This document shows positions 56,828 to 64,000 of a stretch of 64,000 bases of DNA, in pieces. A model generated the notes under the pieces. That model did not search any database and had not been told where the DNA came from. It saw only the letters and a program-made list of their open reading frames with translations. Within the stretch, counting starts at the first letter, position 1. Each line of letters starts with the position of its first letter. Origin of the DNA: Gemmatimonas aurantiaca T-27 (lineage in GTDB: Bacteria > Gemmatimonadota > Gemmatimonadetes > Gemmatimonadales > Gemmatimonadaceae); contig NC_012489.1 in NCBI RefSeq assembly GCF_000010305.1, forward strand, positions 1,426,001 to 1,490,000, written 5' to 3'. A program made the position numbers and the translations under genes.

Positions 56828-57819
56828 CAGCCCGCTCCGACGGCCCGCGCGAGGATCTTGGGATCGATGTTGCCACCCGTCACCACCACCAGCGTTGTGC
56901 GACCGCGGGTGTCGAGCCGCCCGGAGAGCAGGGCGGCCAGTGCTGCGGCGCCACCCGGTTCGACCACCAGTTTGAGCTCACGTACGGCAAAGGCGATGGC
57001 GGCCAACACTTCATCTTCCGATACCCGCAGGCCTTCACCCACGCGCGGTTGATTGATCGAGAACGTGAACTCACCCGGAATATCGGTCACGATGGCATCG
57101 CAGATGGATCGATGACCCGGCTCGTTGGCCACGCGATATCCGAGCTCGAGCGAGCGGGCCGTGTCGTCGAAGTGCTCCGGTTCGCACGGATGCACCACCG
57201 TACCTGGTGACACGGCTTCCGCCGCGATAGCACACCCTGCTGTGAGCCCGCCGCCGCCACAGTTCACGTACAGGCGATCGGGCGTGGCACCGCGCGCGGT
57301 CGCCTGCTGCAGCGCTTCGAGTGCCAGCGTGCCCTGACCCGCCACCACATGCGGGTCTTCGAAGGGTGGCACGACCGTGGCATCGGTCTTTGCCGCGATG
57401 GCCCGCCCGATCGCCACACGATCTTCCGTGTACCGGTCATACAGCACCACCTCGGCACCGAACGCGCGCGTGCGTTCGATCTTGAGCGACGGCGCGTCTT
57501 TCGGCATCACGATGGTGGAGCGCATGCCGAGCAGGGTGGCGCTGTAGGCGACGGCCTGCGCGTGGTTACCCGACGAAAAAGCCACCACGCCGCGTGTGCG
57601 CTCTTCGGGAGAGAGTTGCAGCAGGCGATTGAGCGCGCCGCGCAATTTGAACGAACCGGTGTGTTGCAGCACCTCGGCCTTGAGCAATACACGACCGCCG
57701 GCCGCGGCGTCGAGTGCGGGAGATTCCAGCAGCGGGGTGACCGCGGCGTGTGGCGCAATGCGCGCCGCCGCGGCGCGGATGTCGTCGATGGACGGAGCGA
57801 TCAGTGCGGAAGCGGTCAT
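56827..57819 (-). CDS. PLP-dependent threonine/serine dehydratase
   Basis: A 330-residue fold-type II enzyme: TPLLESPALD, the PLP lysine in QHTGSFKLRGALN, VAFSSGNHAQAVAYSA (phosphate and substrate loop), GQGTLALE, YVNCGGGGLTAGCAIA (phosphate cup) and a serine-type end VVVTGGNIDPK. It converts L-threonine/serine to keto acid and ammonia, or acts as a serine racemase; the short length (no regulatory domain) fits catabolic TdcB-like or racemase types. First gene of the operon leading to the TldD/TldE and hydrolase genes; its own promoter should lie in the 75 bp before it, next to a short hairpin (57829-57852). Confidence 0.9.
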   Translation of the reverse strand: MTASALIAPSIDDIRAAAARIAPHAAVTPLLESPALDAAAGGRVLLKAEVLQHTGSFKLRGALNRLLQLSPEERTRGVVAFSSGNHAQAVAYSATLLGMRSTIVMPKDAPSLKIERTRAFGAEVVLYDRYTEDRVAIGRAIAAKTDATVVPPFEDPHVVAGQGTLALEALQQATARGATPDRLYVNCGGGGLTAGCAIAAEAVSPGTVVHPCEPEHFDDTARSLELGYRVANEPGHRSICDAIVTDIPGEFTFSINQPRVGEGLRVSEDEVLAAIAFAVRELKLVVEPGGAAALAALLSGRLDTRGRTTLVVVTGGNIDPKILARAVGAG

Positions 57820-57894
57820 CCTTGGAATGTCTCGCCCGGGCAGGGGCGGGACAAGCCAACGCCGGCCAGTCTGCGCACGCGGACGGGTGGTGTG

Positions 57895-58701
57895 CTACTT
57901 GAGCCAGAGCACCACCGTGCCACAGGCCGCGCCACCGCTGGGTTCCAGCGCTCGCGCAGAGGGCGCTCCCGTCGCGTTGTATCGGGCGGGCGTGGTAGCC
58001 GGCGTGTAGAACTCGAAGCCGAGGATATCCGACGTGTTGAGCCAATCCAGTCTGATACTGGGTGCGTCCTCCCGCAAACCATTGACCCACATCACTGGCA
58101 TGCAGGGGATGCCGGACCGTGTGATCAGCAGCCGATTGCCGCCGTCTGTTCCCGCCAACCCAACCCGCAAGGCACCGAACCGGCCGTGCAACAGTGAGGA
58201 CACGCTGGTGTTCTTGTGCTTCTCGAAAAAACGCCAGTCCAGAAATCGCCCAATGCCCATGCTACGGGATTCCTCGAATTGACGCAGTCGCATGGCATAC
58301 CGTTCCTCGAACTCCGCTTCCACGCGCACCGTACTGAGCGTCGGGGGGATGGGGGTGAGTACGACCTGCATGGAGAGCGAATCACGGGCCATGAACTGCG
58401 TCGTGACATGGACCGGCGAGTACCCGATGGCGCGCACCACGAGCTCCTGGTCGCCCGGCGGCACATTGGTCAGACGGAAGACGCCTTTGCCGTCGGCCAT
58501 CGTCCATTGGCCAAGCTCTGCGACCCCGATGAGTGCTGCCCGCACCGGACGACCGGACACGGCATCCAGCACCTGGCCGCTCAGTTGCGCGGGAGGTTCG
58601 TTCGTGGTCGCCGATACTGGCGACTGCGCGGTTGCCTGGGCCGCGACCGGCAGTGCAAAGAGCATCAGGCCTGCGATCACACCTGCAACAATCGATCGCA
58701 T
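57895..58701 (-). CDS. Barrel-less TonB-plug protein with carboxypeptidase-regulatory domain (third copy)
   Basis: A 268-residue exported protein with a signal peptide (cleavage after PVAAQ), one carboxypeptidase-regulatory module (LSGQVLDAVSGRPVRAALIGV, GVFRLTNVPPGDQELVVRAIGY) and a plug (FGALRVG, VMWVNGLREDAP, ILGFEFYTP), ending in CGTVVLWLK. It is shorter than the copies at 18354 and 19780 (one regulatory module, not two or more) but keeps the same plug and the Cys-x-V-x-L-W/V-x-K end. No barrel follows. The gene lies between ispE and the dehydratase operon on the same strand, with 56 bp to ispE. Confidence 0.78.
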   Translation of the reverse strand: MRSIVAGVIAGLMLFALPVAAQATAQSPVSATTNEPPAQLSGQVLDAVSGRPVRAALIGVAELGQWTMADGKGVFRLTNVPPGDQELVVRAIGYSPVHVTTQFMARDSLSMQVVLTPIPPTLSTVRVEAEFEERYAMRLRQFEESRSMGIGRFLDWRFFEKHKNTSVSSLLHGRFGALRVGLAGTDGGNRLLITRSGIPCMPVMWVNGLREDAPSIRLDWLNTSDILGFEFYTPATTPARYNATGAPSARALEPSGGAACGTVVLWLK

Positions 58702-58757
58702 GGGAAGAGGCCCTCACTCGCCAGGGTGTTTGTGCCGTCCGCTTCGACGCGCGGCGT

Positions 58758-59645
58758 TCAAAACGTCATGGTGGATACGAGCGTCGCGTCGGTTGATGTC
58801 GCCAATGTACCGTTCACATTCCCTGCACGCAGCAGGAAACACGTGGCGCCACTGCCACTCATCATCCCGATAGCGGGCCGTCCCTGCGAGCGCAGCACGG
58901 CGGCCTGATGTTGCACGATCGGCAGTGCCGTGGCCACGCCGCCATGCATAGCCGGCACCACCCGCTCGAAATCGTTCGCCGCAATACCCGCAATCGCATC
59001 CCAACTGTCGAGCGCGTGAGGTGCGAGTCGTGCGGCGGTGATGGGGGCCTGTGCTGCCTCGCGCCACGCCGCAAAGGCTCCGTAGGCGGAGCCGGTGTTC
59101 ACACCCGATGCGAAAGTCACGAGCGTCACCGCCATCGGAGGCAGCGCCGGCAGGGCCAGCAGACGATCGCCCCGTCCCCAGGCCCAGGCGCGCGAATCAC
59201 CGCTCACCAGGAATGGCACATCGGCTCCCAGCGCGCCGCCGATTTCGAGCAGTCGTGTGAGTCCGAGTGGTCGCGGGGCGAGGGCATCGAGTGCGCGCAG
59301 AACCGCTGCCGCGTCGGCGCTTCCTCCGCCCAGACCTCCACCCACGGGGATGTGCTTCTCGATGTCGATCTGCCAGCTACGCAGCCAGTCGGCTTCGTGT
59401 GCATAGGCCGCTGCCGCGCGCCAGGCGAGGTTGCTGGTGGCGTCCCCGAGACCTGCAGCGGGCATCGCCGGTCCGTCGCAGTGCAGCGACGAAGGGCCGT
59501 CGTTCACCTGCACATGCACCACGTCGTGCAACGCCAGTCGCTGAAACAGCGTTTCGATGCCGTGATACCCACTCGCTTCGCGCGCCAGGATGCGCAGCAC
59601 GAGATTGATCTTCGCATGCGCCCGTTCGACATGCACGGCCGTCAT
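58758..59645 (-). CDS. ispE: 4-diphosphocytidyl-2-C-methyl-D-erythritol kinase
   Basis: A 295-residue GHMP kinase of the MEP isoprenoid pathway. Motifs: AHAKINLVLRIL at the N-terminus (substrate lysine), GYHGIETLFQRL, the ATP loop IPVGGGLGGGSADAAA (100-113), LGADVPFLVSG and a C-terminal MMSGSGATCFLL motif. It phosphorylates CDP-methylerythritol at position 2. The start overlaps the flippase-like gene by four bases, so it is in one operon with pdxJ, the Hpt-like gene and the flippase-like gene. Confidence 0.95.
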   Translation of the reverse strand: MTAVHVERAHAKINLVLRILAREASGYHGIETLFQRLALHDVVHVQVNDGPSSLHCDGPAMPAAGLGDATSNLAWRAAAAYAHEADWLRSWQIDIEKHIPVGGGLGGGSADAAAVLRALDALAPRPLGLTRLLEIGGALGADVPFLVSGDSRAWAWGRGDRLLALPALPPMAVTLVTFASGVNTGSAYGAFAAWREAAQAPITAARLAPHALDSWDAIAGIAANDFERVVPAMHGGVATALPIVQHQAAVLRSQGRPAIGMMSGSGATCFLLRAGNVNGTLATSTDATLVSTMTF

Positions 59646-60658
59646 GATTCGGCCGTGGCGCTCTGGGCGTGTCGGACGTTGCCGAAGCTGAGACCGAGGC
59701 GGGCGAAGTACACGGCGCCGAACACCGTAATGGGAATGAAGCTGAGCAGGTGGTAGCCGAGCGCCCAGCTCACCGCGAGCTCCTTGGGCACTCCATAGAC
59801 ACCCAGGCCGGCCACGGCCACCACTTCAAACACGCCGAAGAATCCAGGGGAACTGGGGATCGCCACACCGATGCCCAACACGCCCTGTAGAAACAGCGCC
59901 GCACTGAACGGCACGTCCACGCCCACGGCCATGAAACCGAGGTACAGCCCCAGTGCGTGCACTGCCCAATGCGCGATGGCCCATGCCATGACGGCAAGGA
60001 AACGTCGGGTATCGCGCAAGACGGCCAGTCCACCGATGCCCAATTCCACGAAACGCACCAGTGCATCGGCGTAGCGGGGCAGGAGGCGACGCGCCACGGC
60101 ATCGGTCCAACCGATGATGCGCGCCGGCTGCAACACCACCGCATAACACACAGCCAGGAGCATCAGCAGCAGCACGATACCGCCGCGTGCGAGTTGCGGG
60201 ATGGACTGTCCCGCAATGGTCGCGCCCACCGGGAATCGCGGATCGAGCATCGCGCCGAACATCATGCCGAATAGCACCAGCGCATCGAACACCCGATCGA
60301 CGCCCAGCGAACTCAATGCGGTGGTGAGCGGCACGCGCGGTACTTCACGCGTGAGCGCAAAGGCGCGCCCGAACTCGCCGGCCCGCAGCGGGAAGACGTT
60401 GTTCATCATCATGCCGATGGCCGTGCTGCGCCACAGCGGTCCAAAGGGCAGGGTGCCCACGACCGGCTCGAGGATGGGCTGCCAGCGCCGCGCCCGGAGT
60501 GGGAAGATGCAGGTCGCCACGACGGTGCACGCGGCAAACAACACCGCATTCGAGGTCCGCAACACACGCCACACGTCCTGCACGTCCACACTGCGCAGCG
60601 TCCACCACAGCAACAGGGCGCTGAGCGCAAACCCGACCCACGTTTTCCAACTGCGCAC
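59642..60658 (-). CDS. LPG-synthase-TM / flippase-like membrane protein (UPF0104)
   Basis: A 338-residue polytopic protein with about eight helices. The family pattern is visible: a first helix followed by RSVDVQDVWRVLRTS, PLRARRWQPILEPVVGTLPFGPLWRSTAIGMMMNNVFPLRAGEFGRAFALTREV, ALSSLGVDRVFDALVL and GIGVAIPSSPGFFGVFEVVAVAGL. These are lipid-carrier flippase or lysyl-phosphatidylglycerol-synthase transmembrane proteins; a role in moving a lipid-linked intermediate is possible. The start is GTG. It overlaps ispE and lies 13 bp after the Hpt-like gene. Confidence 0.85.
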   Translation of the reverse strand: MRSWKTWVGFALSALLLWWTLRSVDVQDVWRVLRTSNAVLFAACTVVATCIFPLRARRWQPILEPVVGTLPFGPLWRSTAIGMMMNNVFPLRAGEFGRAFALTREVPRVPLTTALSSLGVDRVFDALVLFGMMFGAMLDPRFPVGATIAGQSIPQLARGGIVLLLMLLAVCYAVVLQPARIIGWTDAVARRLLPRYADALVRFVELGIGGLAVLRDTRRFLAVMAWAIAHWAVHALGLYLGFMAVGVDVPFSAALFLQGVLGIGVAIPSSPGFFGVFEVVAVAGLGVYGVPKELAVSWALGYHLLSFIPITVFGAVYFARLGLSFGNVRHAQSATAES

Positions 60659-60671
60659 TAGTGCCCCACGC

Positions 60672-61685
60672 TCACGTCGTCACCGCCAGGTCGAGCAGAT
60701 CGCTGAGTTCATCGAACAGGGCGTGGGCTTCGGGCGCCGTGGTTGTGCCGCGCTGCCAATGCCGCGCGAGCTGGTCACGCACATCGCGGGCCCGGGTGAT
60801 GGCGGAGTGACCGCGATAGAGCAGTGACTCGATCGGCACGACGGCGGGTTCCGGCGCCGGTGCACCGGCCCAGGTGACGGCCACCTGTTTCACTTGTTGC
60901 GCGAGCTGTTGGTCCGTCAGCTCACGATTCATGAGCAACTGCGCGAACGCCTGGACGCCGGCGCGTTCGGCACTGGTGGCCAGCGGCGCATGTGCCATAC
61001 GTGTGGCCAGCCCACCGATACTGGTGGCGCCATAACTTTCGGCCACGTCGCCGAGGCCGCTGAGGGCCCGACGCACGCCGTCGGTGAGGGCCAATTGCGA
61101 AGGCCCCGGTTCGCTGCTGGCCAGGGCGGCGCCTTCGCGGGCCACGCCGCCGGCCGCCGCCGCGATATCACCGCGGAAACGCTGGGCCAGCGTGATGGGG
61201 GGATTGGGATTGCGCTGCACCACCGGAGGCGCGCCATCGTCCGGATAGAATCGCGCGATGGGCAGCACCCGGGCAGCCGGCGAATTGGCCGGGGCGCTGG
61301 TGGCGAGATAGCCGGCCGCCACCGCCGCCAGCGCCGCCGACTGCGTGCGGGCGCGTCGCTGTTCCACATCGCTCCAGAGTGCCGCCCGGGTCACCAGGGC
61401 CCGCAGCTCGGCCAGCGCGCCGCGCACGGCGAAGTGCAGGCGCTGGTCCCAGCGCAGCTCCTCATCGCGCAGTCCCGTGGCGATGCGCTCCACCGTGGAC
61501 GTGAAGTCCGGCAGACCCTCGAGGCGCGTCATGGTGGCACTACCGCGCAAGGCGCGGGCGCTGGCCAGAAATGCCGTCGCATCGGGCGTCGCCTGTGTGG
61601 CATCGCTCATGAGCTGGTCGAGGCGATCGAGGTATTCGACCGCTTCCGTCTGGAAGAACTCGATGAGGGCCTGCGGTGCGCTCAT
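60672..61685 (-). CDS. Hpt-like helical protein lacking the phospho-acceptor histidine
   Basis: A 337-residue soluble helical protein. The N-terminus resembles a CheA/Hpt domain: LIEFFQTEAVEYLDRLDQLM and ARALRGSATMTRLEGL. In CheA-type domains this helix reads HxxKG with the phospho-histidine first; here the position is Arg (R44 of SARALRG), so it cannot be phosphorylated. A Pro/Ala-rich middle (about 130-165) joins a second helical part (about 195-330). I do not recognise the whole protein. Its place between pdxJ and ispE gives no functional hint. It may be a pseudo-Hpt scaffold for response regulators, or a distant relative with another job. Confidence 0.6.
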   Translation of the reverse strand: MSAPQALIEFFQTEAVEYLDRLDQLMSDATQATPDATAFLASARALRGSATMTRLEGLPDFTSTVERIATGLRDEELRWDQRLHFAVRGALAELRALVTRAALWSDVEQRRARTQSAALAAVAAGYLATSAPANSPAARVLPIARFYPDDGAPPVVQRNPNPPITLAQRFRGDIAAAAGGVAREGAALASSEPGPSQLALTDGVRRALSGLGDVAESYGATSIGGLATRMAHAPLATSAERAGVQAFAQLLMNRELTDQQLAQQVKQVAVTWAGAPAPEPAVVPIESLLYRGHSAITRARDVRDQLARHWQRGTTTAPEAHALFDELSDLLDLAVTT

Positions 61686-61737
61686 GCGGAACCCACTTCC
61701 CGGGAGAGGCGTGCGAAAGGCGAGGAACGTCGGAACG

Positions 61738-62478
61738 TCAGAACAGGTCAGCGGCGCGTGCGTCGTCCATCATGGCGCGGATTTCGTGCACCGCCACTTC
61801 GAGTCCCACAAAGATGGCGCGTCCCACGATGGCATGCCCGATGTTGAGCTCCTCGATCTCGGGAATCGCCGCCACCGGCCCCACGTTGGCCACCGACAAT
61901 CCGTGGCCGGCGTGCACGGCGATGCCGATCGCTGCCCCGTGCGCCGCCGCGTCACGCAGCGCACGCAATGTGGCCGGATCGCGCGGGGCATGGGCGTACT
62001 GTCCCGTATGGAGCTCCACGGCATCGGCGCCGATACGGCGACTCACGTCGACAGCCTCGCGTTCCGGGTCGATGAACAGGCTGGAGCGGATGCCCGCTGC
62101 CCGCAGACGGGCGATGGCGTCGCGCAGCACGACCTCGTGCCGCACCACATCGAGCCCCCCTTCGGTGGTAATCTCCTCCCGGCGCTCGGGAACCAGTGTC
62201 ACCTGCGCGGGCCGAAGTGTTTCGGCAAGCGAGAGCATGTCGTCAGTGGTGGCACACTCGAGATTCAACAGCGTCGTCACCTGGGCCATCAGGCGATGGA
62301 TGTCATCGTCCTGGATATGGCGTCGGTCTTCGCGCAGGTGGGCGGTGATGCCGTCGGCGCCAGCGCGTTCACACAGGAGCGCCGCGGCCACCGGGTCGGG
62401 TTCCTGGCCACGACGGGCCTGCCTGACCGTGGCCACATGATCGATGTTCACGTAAAGACGCTGGTAGCGAAGATCCAT
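61738..62478 (-). CDS. pdxJ: Pyridoxine 5'-phosphate synthase
   Basis: A 246-residue TIM-barrel enzyme with the PdxJ motifs YVNIDHVATVRQARRG, ITAHLREDRRHIQDDD, NLECATTDDML, VTLVPERREEITTEGGLD, ELHTGQYAH and HAGHGLSVANV...ELNIGHAIVGRA. It makes pyridoxine 5'-phosphate (vitamin B6) from 1-deoxyxylulose 5-phosphate and 3-amino-2-oxopropyl phosphate. It is the first gene of a five-gene group that also contains ispE; both pathways use 1-deoxyxylulose 5-phosphate, so coexpression makes metabolic sense. Confidence 0.95.
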   Translation of the reverse strand: MDLRYQRLYVNIDHVATVRQARRGQEPDPVAAALLCERAGADGITAHLREDRRHIQDDDIHRLMAQVTTLLNLECATTDDMLSLAETLRPAQVTLVPERREEITTEGGLDVVRHEVVLRDAIARLRAAGIRSSLFIDPEREAVDVSRRIGADAVELHTGQYAHAPRDPATLRALRDAAAHGAAIGIAVHAGHGLSVANVGPVAAIPEIEELNIGHAIVGRAIFVGLEVAVHEIRAMMDDARAADLF

Positions 62479-62595
62479 CTGCGGGGTAAGCCTCGGAATC
62501 CCGGTGGGGTGCCCAGTTGCGGTGGTACGAATAGGTTAGCAGCGTGAGCAGCACGCGGTAGTTCACGCCTCACATCAGGCAGAAAGGAGGCCCTG

Positions 62596-63168
62596 GTGCC
62601 CGGAACAATATCCAACGCTCGGCGCAACGCCGAGCGCAACGCAGGACACGGTGGCATGCGCGGCCACGCCTGGCCCAGTCGGGTGCGTGGTACCGTGGCG
62701 GCGATGGCCGTCGTCGTGCTGAGCGCTTGCGCCAAGCAGGTGGTGTCCTCGGGCACGACGTTGCCGGGTGCTTCGCCAGTCCCGTCGGTCACCACGGACG
62801 ACCCGTCCACCTTCGGCAGCGCCACCGGCAAGGGCGCGATCGAAGGGTTCCTGAAGGCGGTGAACGCGCAGGATCTGCAGGGCATGTCGGCGCTCTGGGG
62901 CAATGCCAAGGGATTGGCACGCGATCAGTTCAAGCGCGAAGAACTCGAAAAGCGGCTCATCGTCATGCAGTGCCTCATTCAGCATGACAAGGCGGTTTTC
63001 CCCGAGGATCGTCCGCGCCTCGTGACCGGCGGCCGACAGGAGTTTCTGATCGAACTGACCAAGCAGGGCGCCTCCGCCCGCACCTCCATCACCACGGTGC
63101 AGGGCCCTGGTGGCCGCTGGCTCGTGGAAGACGTGGATGTGGCCAAGCTGCGCGACTTCTGTCGTTGA
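62596..63168 (+). CDS. Small lipoprotein with SnoaL/NTF2-like look, unknown
   Basis: A 190-residue lipoprotein: a basic, Arg-rich leader, hydrophobic run and lipobox VLSAC (about residue 45), then a Ser/Pro/Thr linker and a globular end: GAIEGFLKAVNAQDLQGMSALWGN, REELEKRLIVMQCLIQHD, EFLIELTKQGASARTSITTVQGPGGRWLVEDVDVAKLRDFC. The helix-then-beta pattern with DxxxWLVEDV could be an NTF2/SnoaL-like or DUF-type cone fold. The GTG start is supported by AGGAGG five bases upstream. Function unknown. Confidence 0.7.
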   Translation: MPGTISNARRNAERNAGHGGMRGHAWPSRVRGTVAAMAVVVLSACAKQVVSSGTTLPGASPVPSVTTDDPSTFGSATGKGAIEGFLKAVNAQDLQGMSALWGNAKGLARDQFKREELEKRLIVMQCLIQHDKAVFPEDRPRLVTGGRQEFLIELTKQGASARTSITTVQGPGGRWLVEDVDVAKLRDFCR

Positions 63169-63175
63169 TTGATCC

Positions 63176-63250
63176 CTGACCGATCGCGGATCGGTCAGGA
63201 ATCCCCCATTGGGCAATGCCCGGATGCCAGCCCGAACGACCCGGGCTGGC
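63176..63250. terminator. Two stem-loops between convergent genes
   Basis: An 11-bp perfect stem with a 3-base GCG loop (about 63175-63185 with 63189-63199) and a 9-bp stem (63226-63234 with 63242-63250) lie between the convergent stops of the lipoprotein and the epimerase gene. Neither has a long T tract. They likely end transcription from both sides. Confidence 0.65.
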
Positions 63251-63267
63251 TCCGCTGGACACGCCGA

Positions 63268-63678
63268 CTAGTATTCGGATAGTTCGACGAGGACACCACC
63301 TGTCGCACTCGGATGGAGGAAGGCGATGCGCTTGCCCTCCGCCCCGATGCGTGGCGTTTCGTCGATGAGTCGGAGTCCGGCGTCACGGCACTTCTGCAAG
63401 GTGCCGTCGAGGTCGTCCACCGCAAAACAGACGTGATGAATGCCCGGGCCCCTTTTGGCGACGTACTTGCCGATGGGGGTGTCTTCGGACTTTGCCTCGA
63501 GCAGCTCCACGAGCGATTCACCGGCGGCCAGCCCCGCAATCGAGGCACCGTCGGCGTCGTCGAGGGGTACATCAGGCATGCCGAGCACATCTCGGTAGAA
63601 GGGGAGCAACTCGTCGAGAGCACGGACGGCAATGCCGATATGGGCGATGCGCGTGCCGCGGCGAACGGAATCGGTCAT
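63268..63678 (-). CDS. mce: Methylmalonyl-CoA epimerase
   Basis: A 136-residue VOC-fold enzyme: RIAHIGIAVRALDELLPFYRDVLGM with the metal histidine, SLVELLEA, KRGPGIHHVCFAVDDLD (second histidine), IAFLHPSATGGVLVELSEY with the metal glutamate. It interconverts (S)- and (R)-methylmalonyl-CoA in propionate and odd-chain breakdown. The ATG at 63678 is used; a 57-codon upstream extension is antisense to thioredoxin. It diverges from thioredoxin with about 50 bp between starts. Confidence 0.92.
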   Translation of the reverse strand: MTDSVRRGTRIAHIGIAVRALDELLPFYRDVLGMPDVPLDDADGASIAGLAAGESLVELLEAKSEDTPIGKYVAKRGPGIHHVCFAVDDLDGTLQKCRDAGLRLIDETPRIGAEGKRIAFLHPSATGGVLVELSEY

Positions 63679-63731
63679 GGTCGGTCGAGGGATCGGGTGT
63701 GACAGGTGCCGTATTCTAAACGGAGCACACG

Positions 63732-64000
63732 ATGGCGAACGCAGTGGAAGTGAAGGACGATACGTTTGCGACCGAAATCGAGCAGCATGAAGGGCTCGCC
63801 GTGGTCGATTTCTGGGCAACCTGGTGCGCGCCCTGCCGCATGATCGCACCGATCGTCGAGCAACTGGCGACGGACTACGCCGGTCAGGCCAAGGTGGCCA
63901 AGCTCGACGTCGACAACAACCAGCGGACGGCCGCGCGTTTCAACGTGCGCTCCATCCCGACCATCCTGTTCTTCAAGGACGGCAAGCTGGTCGACCAGGT
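63732..64000 (+). CDS. trxA: Thioredoxin (3' end beyond window)
   Basis: The first 89 residues of a thioredoxin: VEVKDDTFATEIEQHEGLAVVDFWATWCAPCRMIAPIVEQLA with the active site WCAPC, then DVDNNQRTAARFNVRSIPTILFFKDGK with the cis-proline loop. It reduces disulfides in the cytoplasm. CGGAG lies six bases before the ATG. Truncated by the window end; about 15-20 residues are missing. Confidence 0.97.
   Translation, partial: MANAVEVKDDTFATEIEQHEGLAVVDFWATWCAPCRMIAPIVEQLATDYAGQAKVAKLDVDNNQRTAARFNVRSIPTILFFKDGKLVDQ

Overview
This 64 kb window is GC-rich, densely coded chromosome with no plasmid, phage or insertion-sequence signature. Several features point to the phylum Gemmatimonadota: an ECF sigma factor next to a Ser/Thr kinase with a TPR-like tail, exported M28 and S9 peptidases, TonB-type receptors and free plug proteins, a PEP-CTERM protein, and the order rpsF-rpsR-DUF2232-rplI-rsfS. 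The phylum call is an inference from gene content and sequence style; no 16S gene is present.

Layout, left to right. 0-5 kb: a partial lipoprotein diverges from an ECF sigma factor and membrane kinase, followed by a PEP-CTERM lectin-like protein that ends in a strong hairpin shared with a convergent operon. 5-13.4 kb (minus): a ribosomal operon (S6, S18, DUF2232, L9), then rsfS and a very large outer-membrane protein (MA-like peptidase, TolB-type propeller, BamA-type barrel) whose frame is broken by a perfect 79-bp tandem duplication; then DUF3108 and ychF. 13.4-21 kb: two M28 peptidases, a BNR-propeller lipoprotein and two convergent barrel-less TonB-plug proteins. 21-26.3 kb: an NMT1/SsuA-like binding lipoprotein between two paralogous sensor kinases, with no permease and no response regulator. 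26.4-29.2 kb: pth, rplY, prs and tRNA-Gln. 29.2-38 kb: an ROK kinase divergent from a GHL10 glycosidase, an MHS transporter after an unknown P-loop protein, a thioesterase, a TonB receptor with a palindromic AT-rich operator on its start codon, and an aminotransferase.

38-46 kb: a YdeI-like protein and an S9 peptidase, a zinc-ribbon SDR-like protein without the usual catalytic tyrosine, a possible toxin/immunity pair, TesB and a second YdeI protein. 45.8-51 kb: a candidate copper locus made of a His/Cys-rich DUF2946-like protein, a TonB receptor and a BNR-propeller/TlpA fusion. 51-58 kb: a tight six-gene operon (dehydratase, dehalogenase-like hydrolase, dienelactone hydrolase, Tat-exported TldD, TldE, membrane-anchored hydrolase). 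58-64 kb: a third plug protein, ispE, a flippase-like protein, a degenerate Hpt-like protein, pdxJ, a small lipoprotein, methylmalonyl-CoA epimerase and the start of thioredoxin.

Four themes recur. Much of the cargo is envelope or periplasmic: lipoproteins, peptidases, receptors and plug proteins. Metal handling is suggested at two places. Several protein families appear as diverged local paralogues: plug proteins x3, sensor kinases x2, BNR propellers with shared cysteine motifs x2, YdeI x2, M28 x2. Non-coding repeats (two large inverted repeats, a heptamer run, a hexamer run, the 79-bp duplication) all sit at gene borders or inside one gene. No gene-free stretch exceeds about 270 bases.
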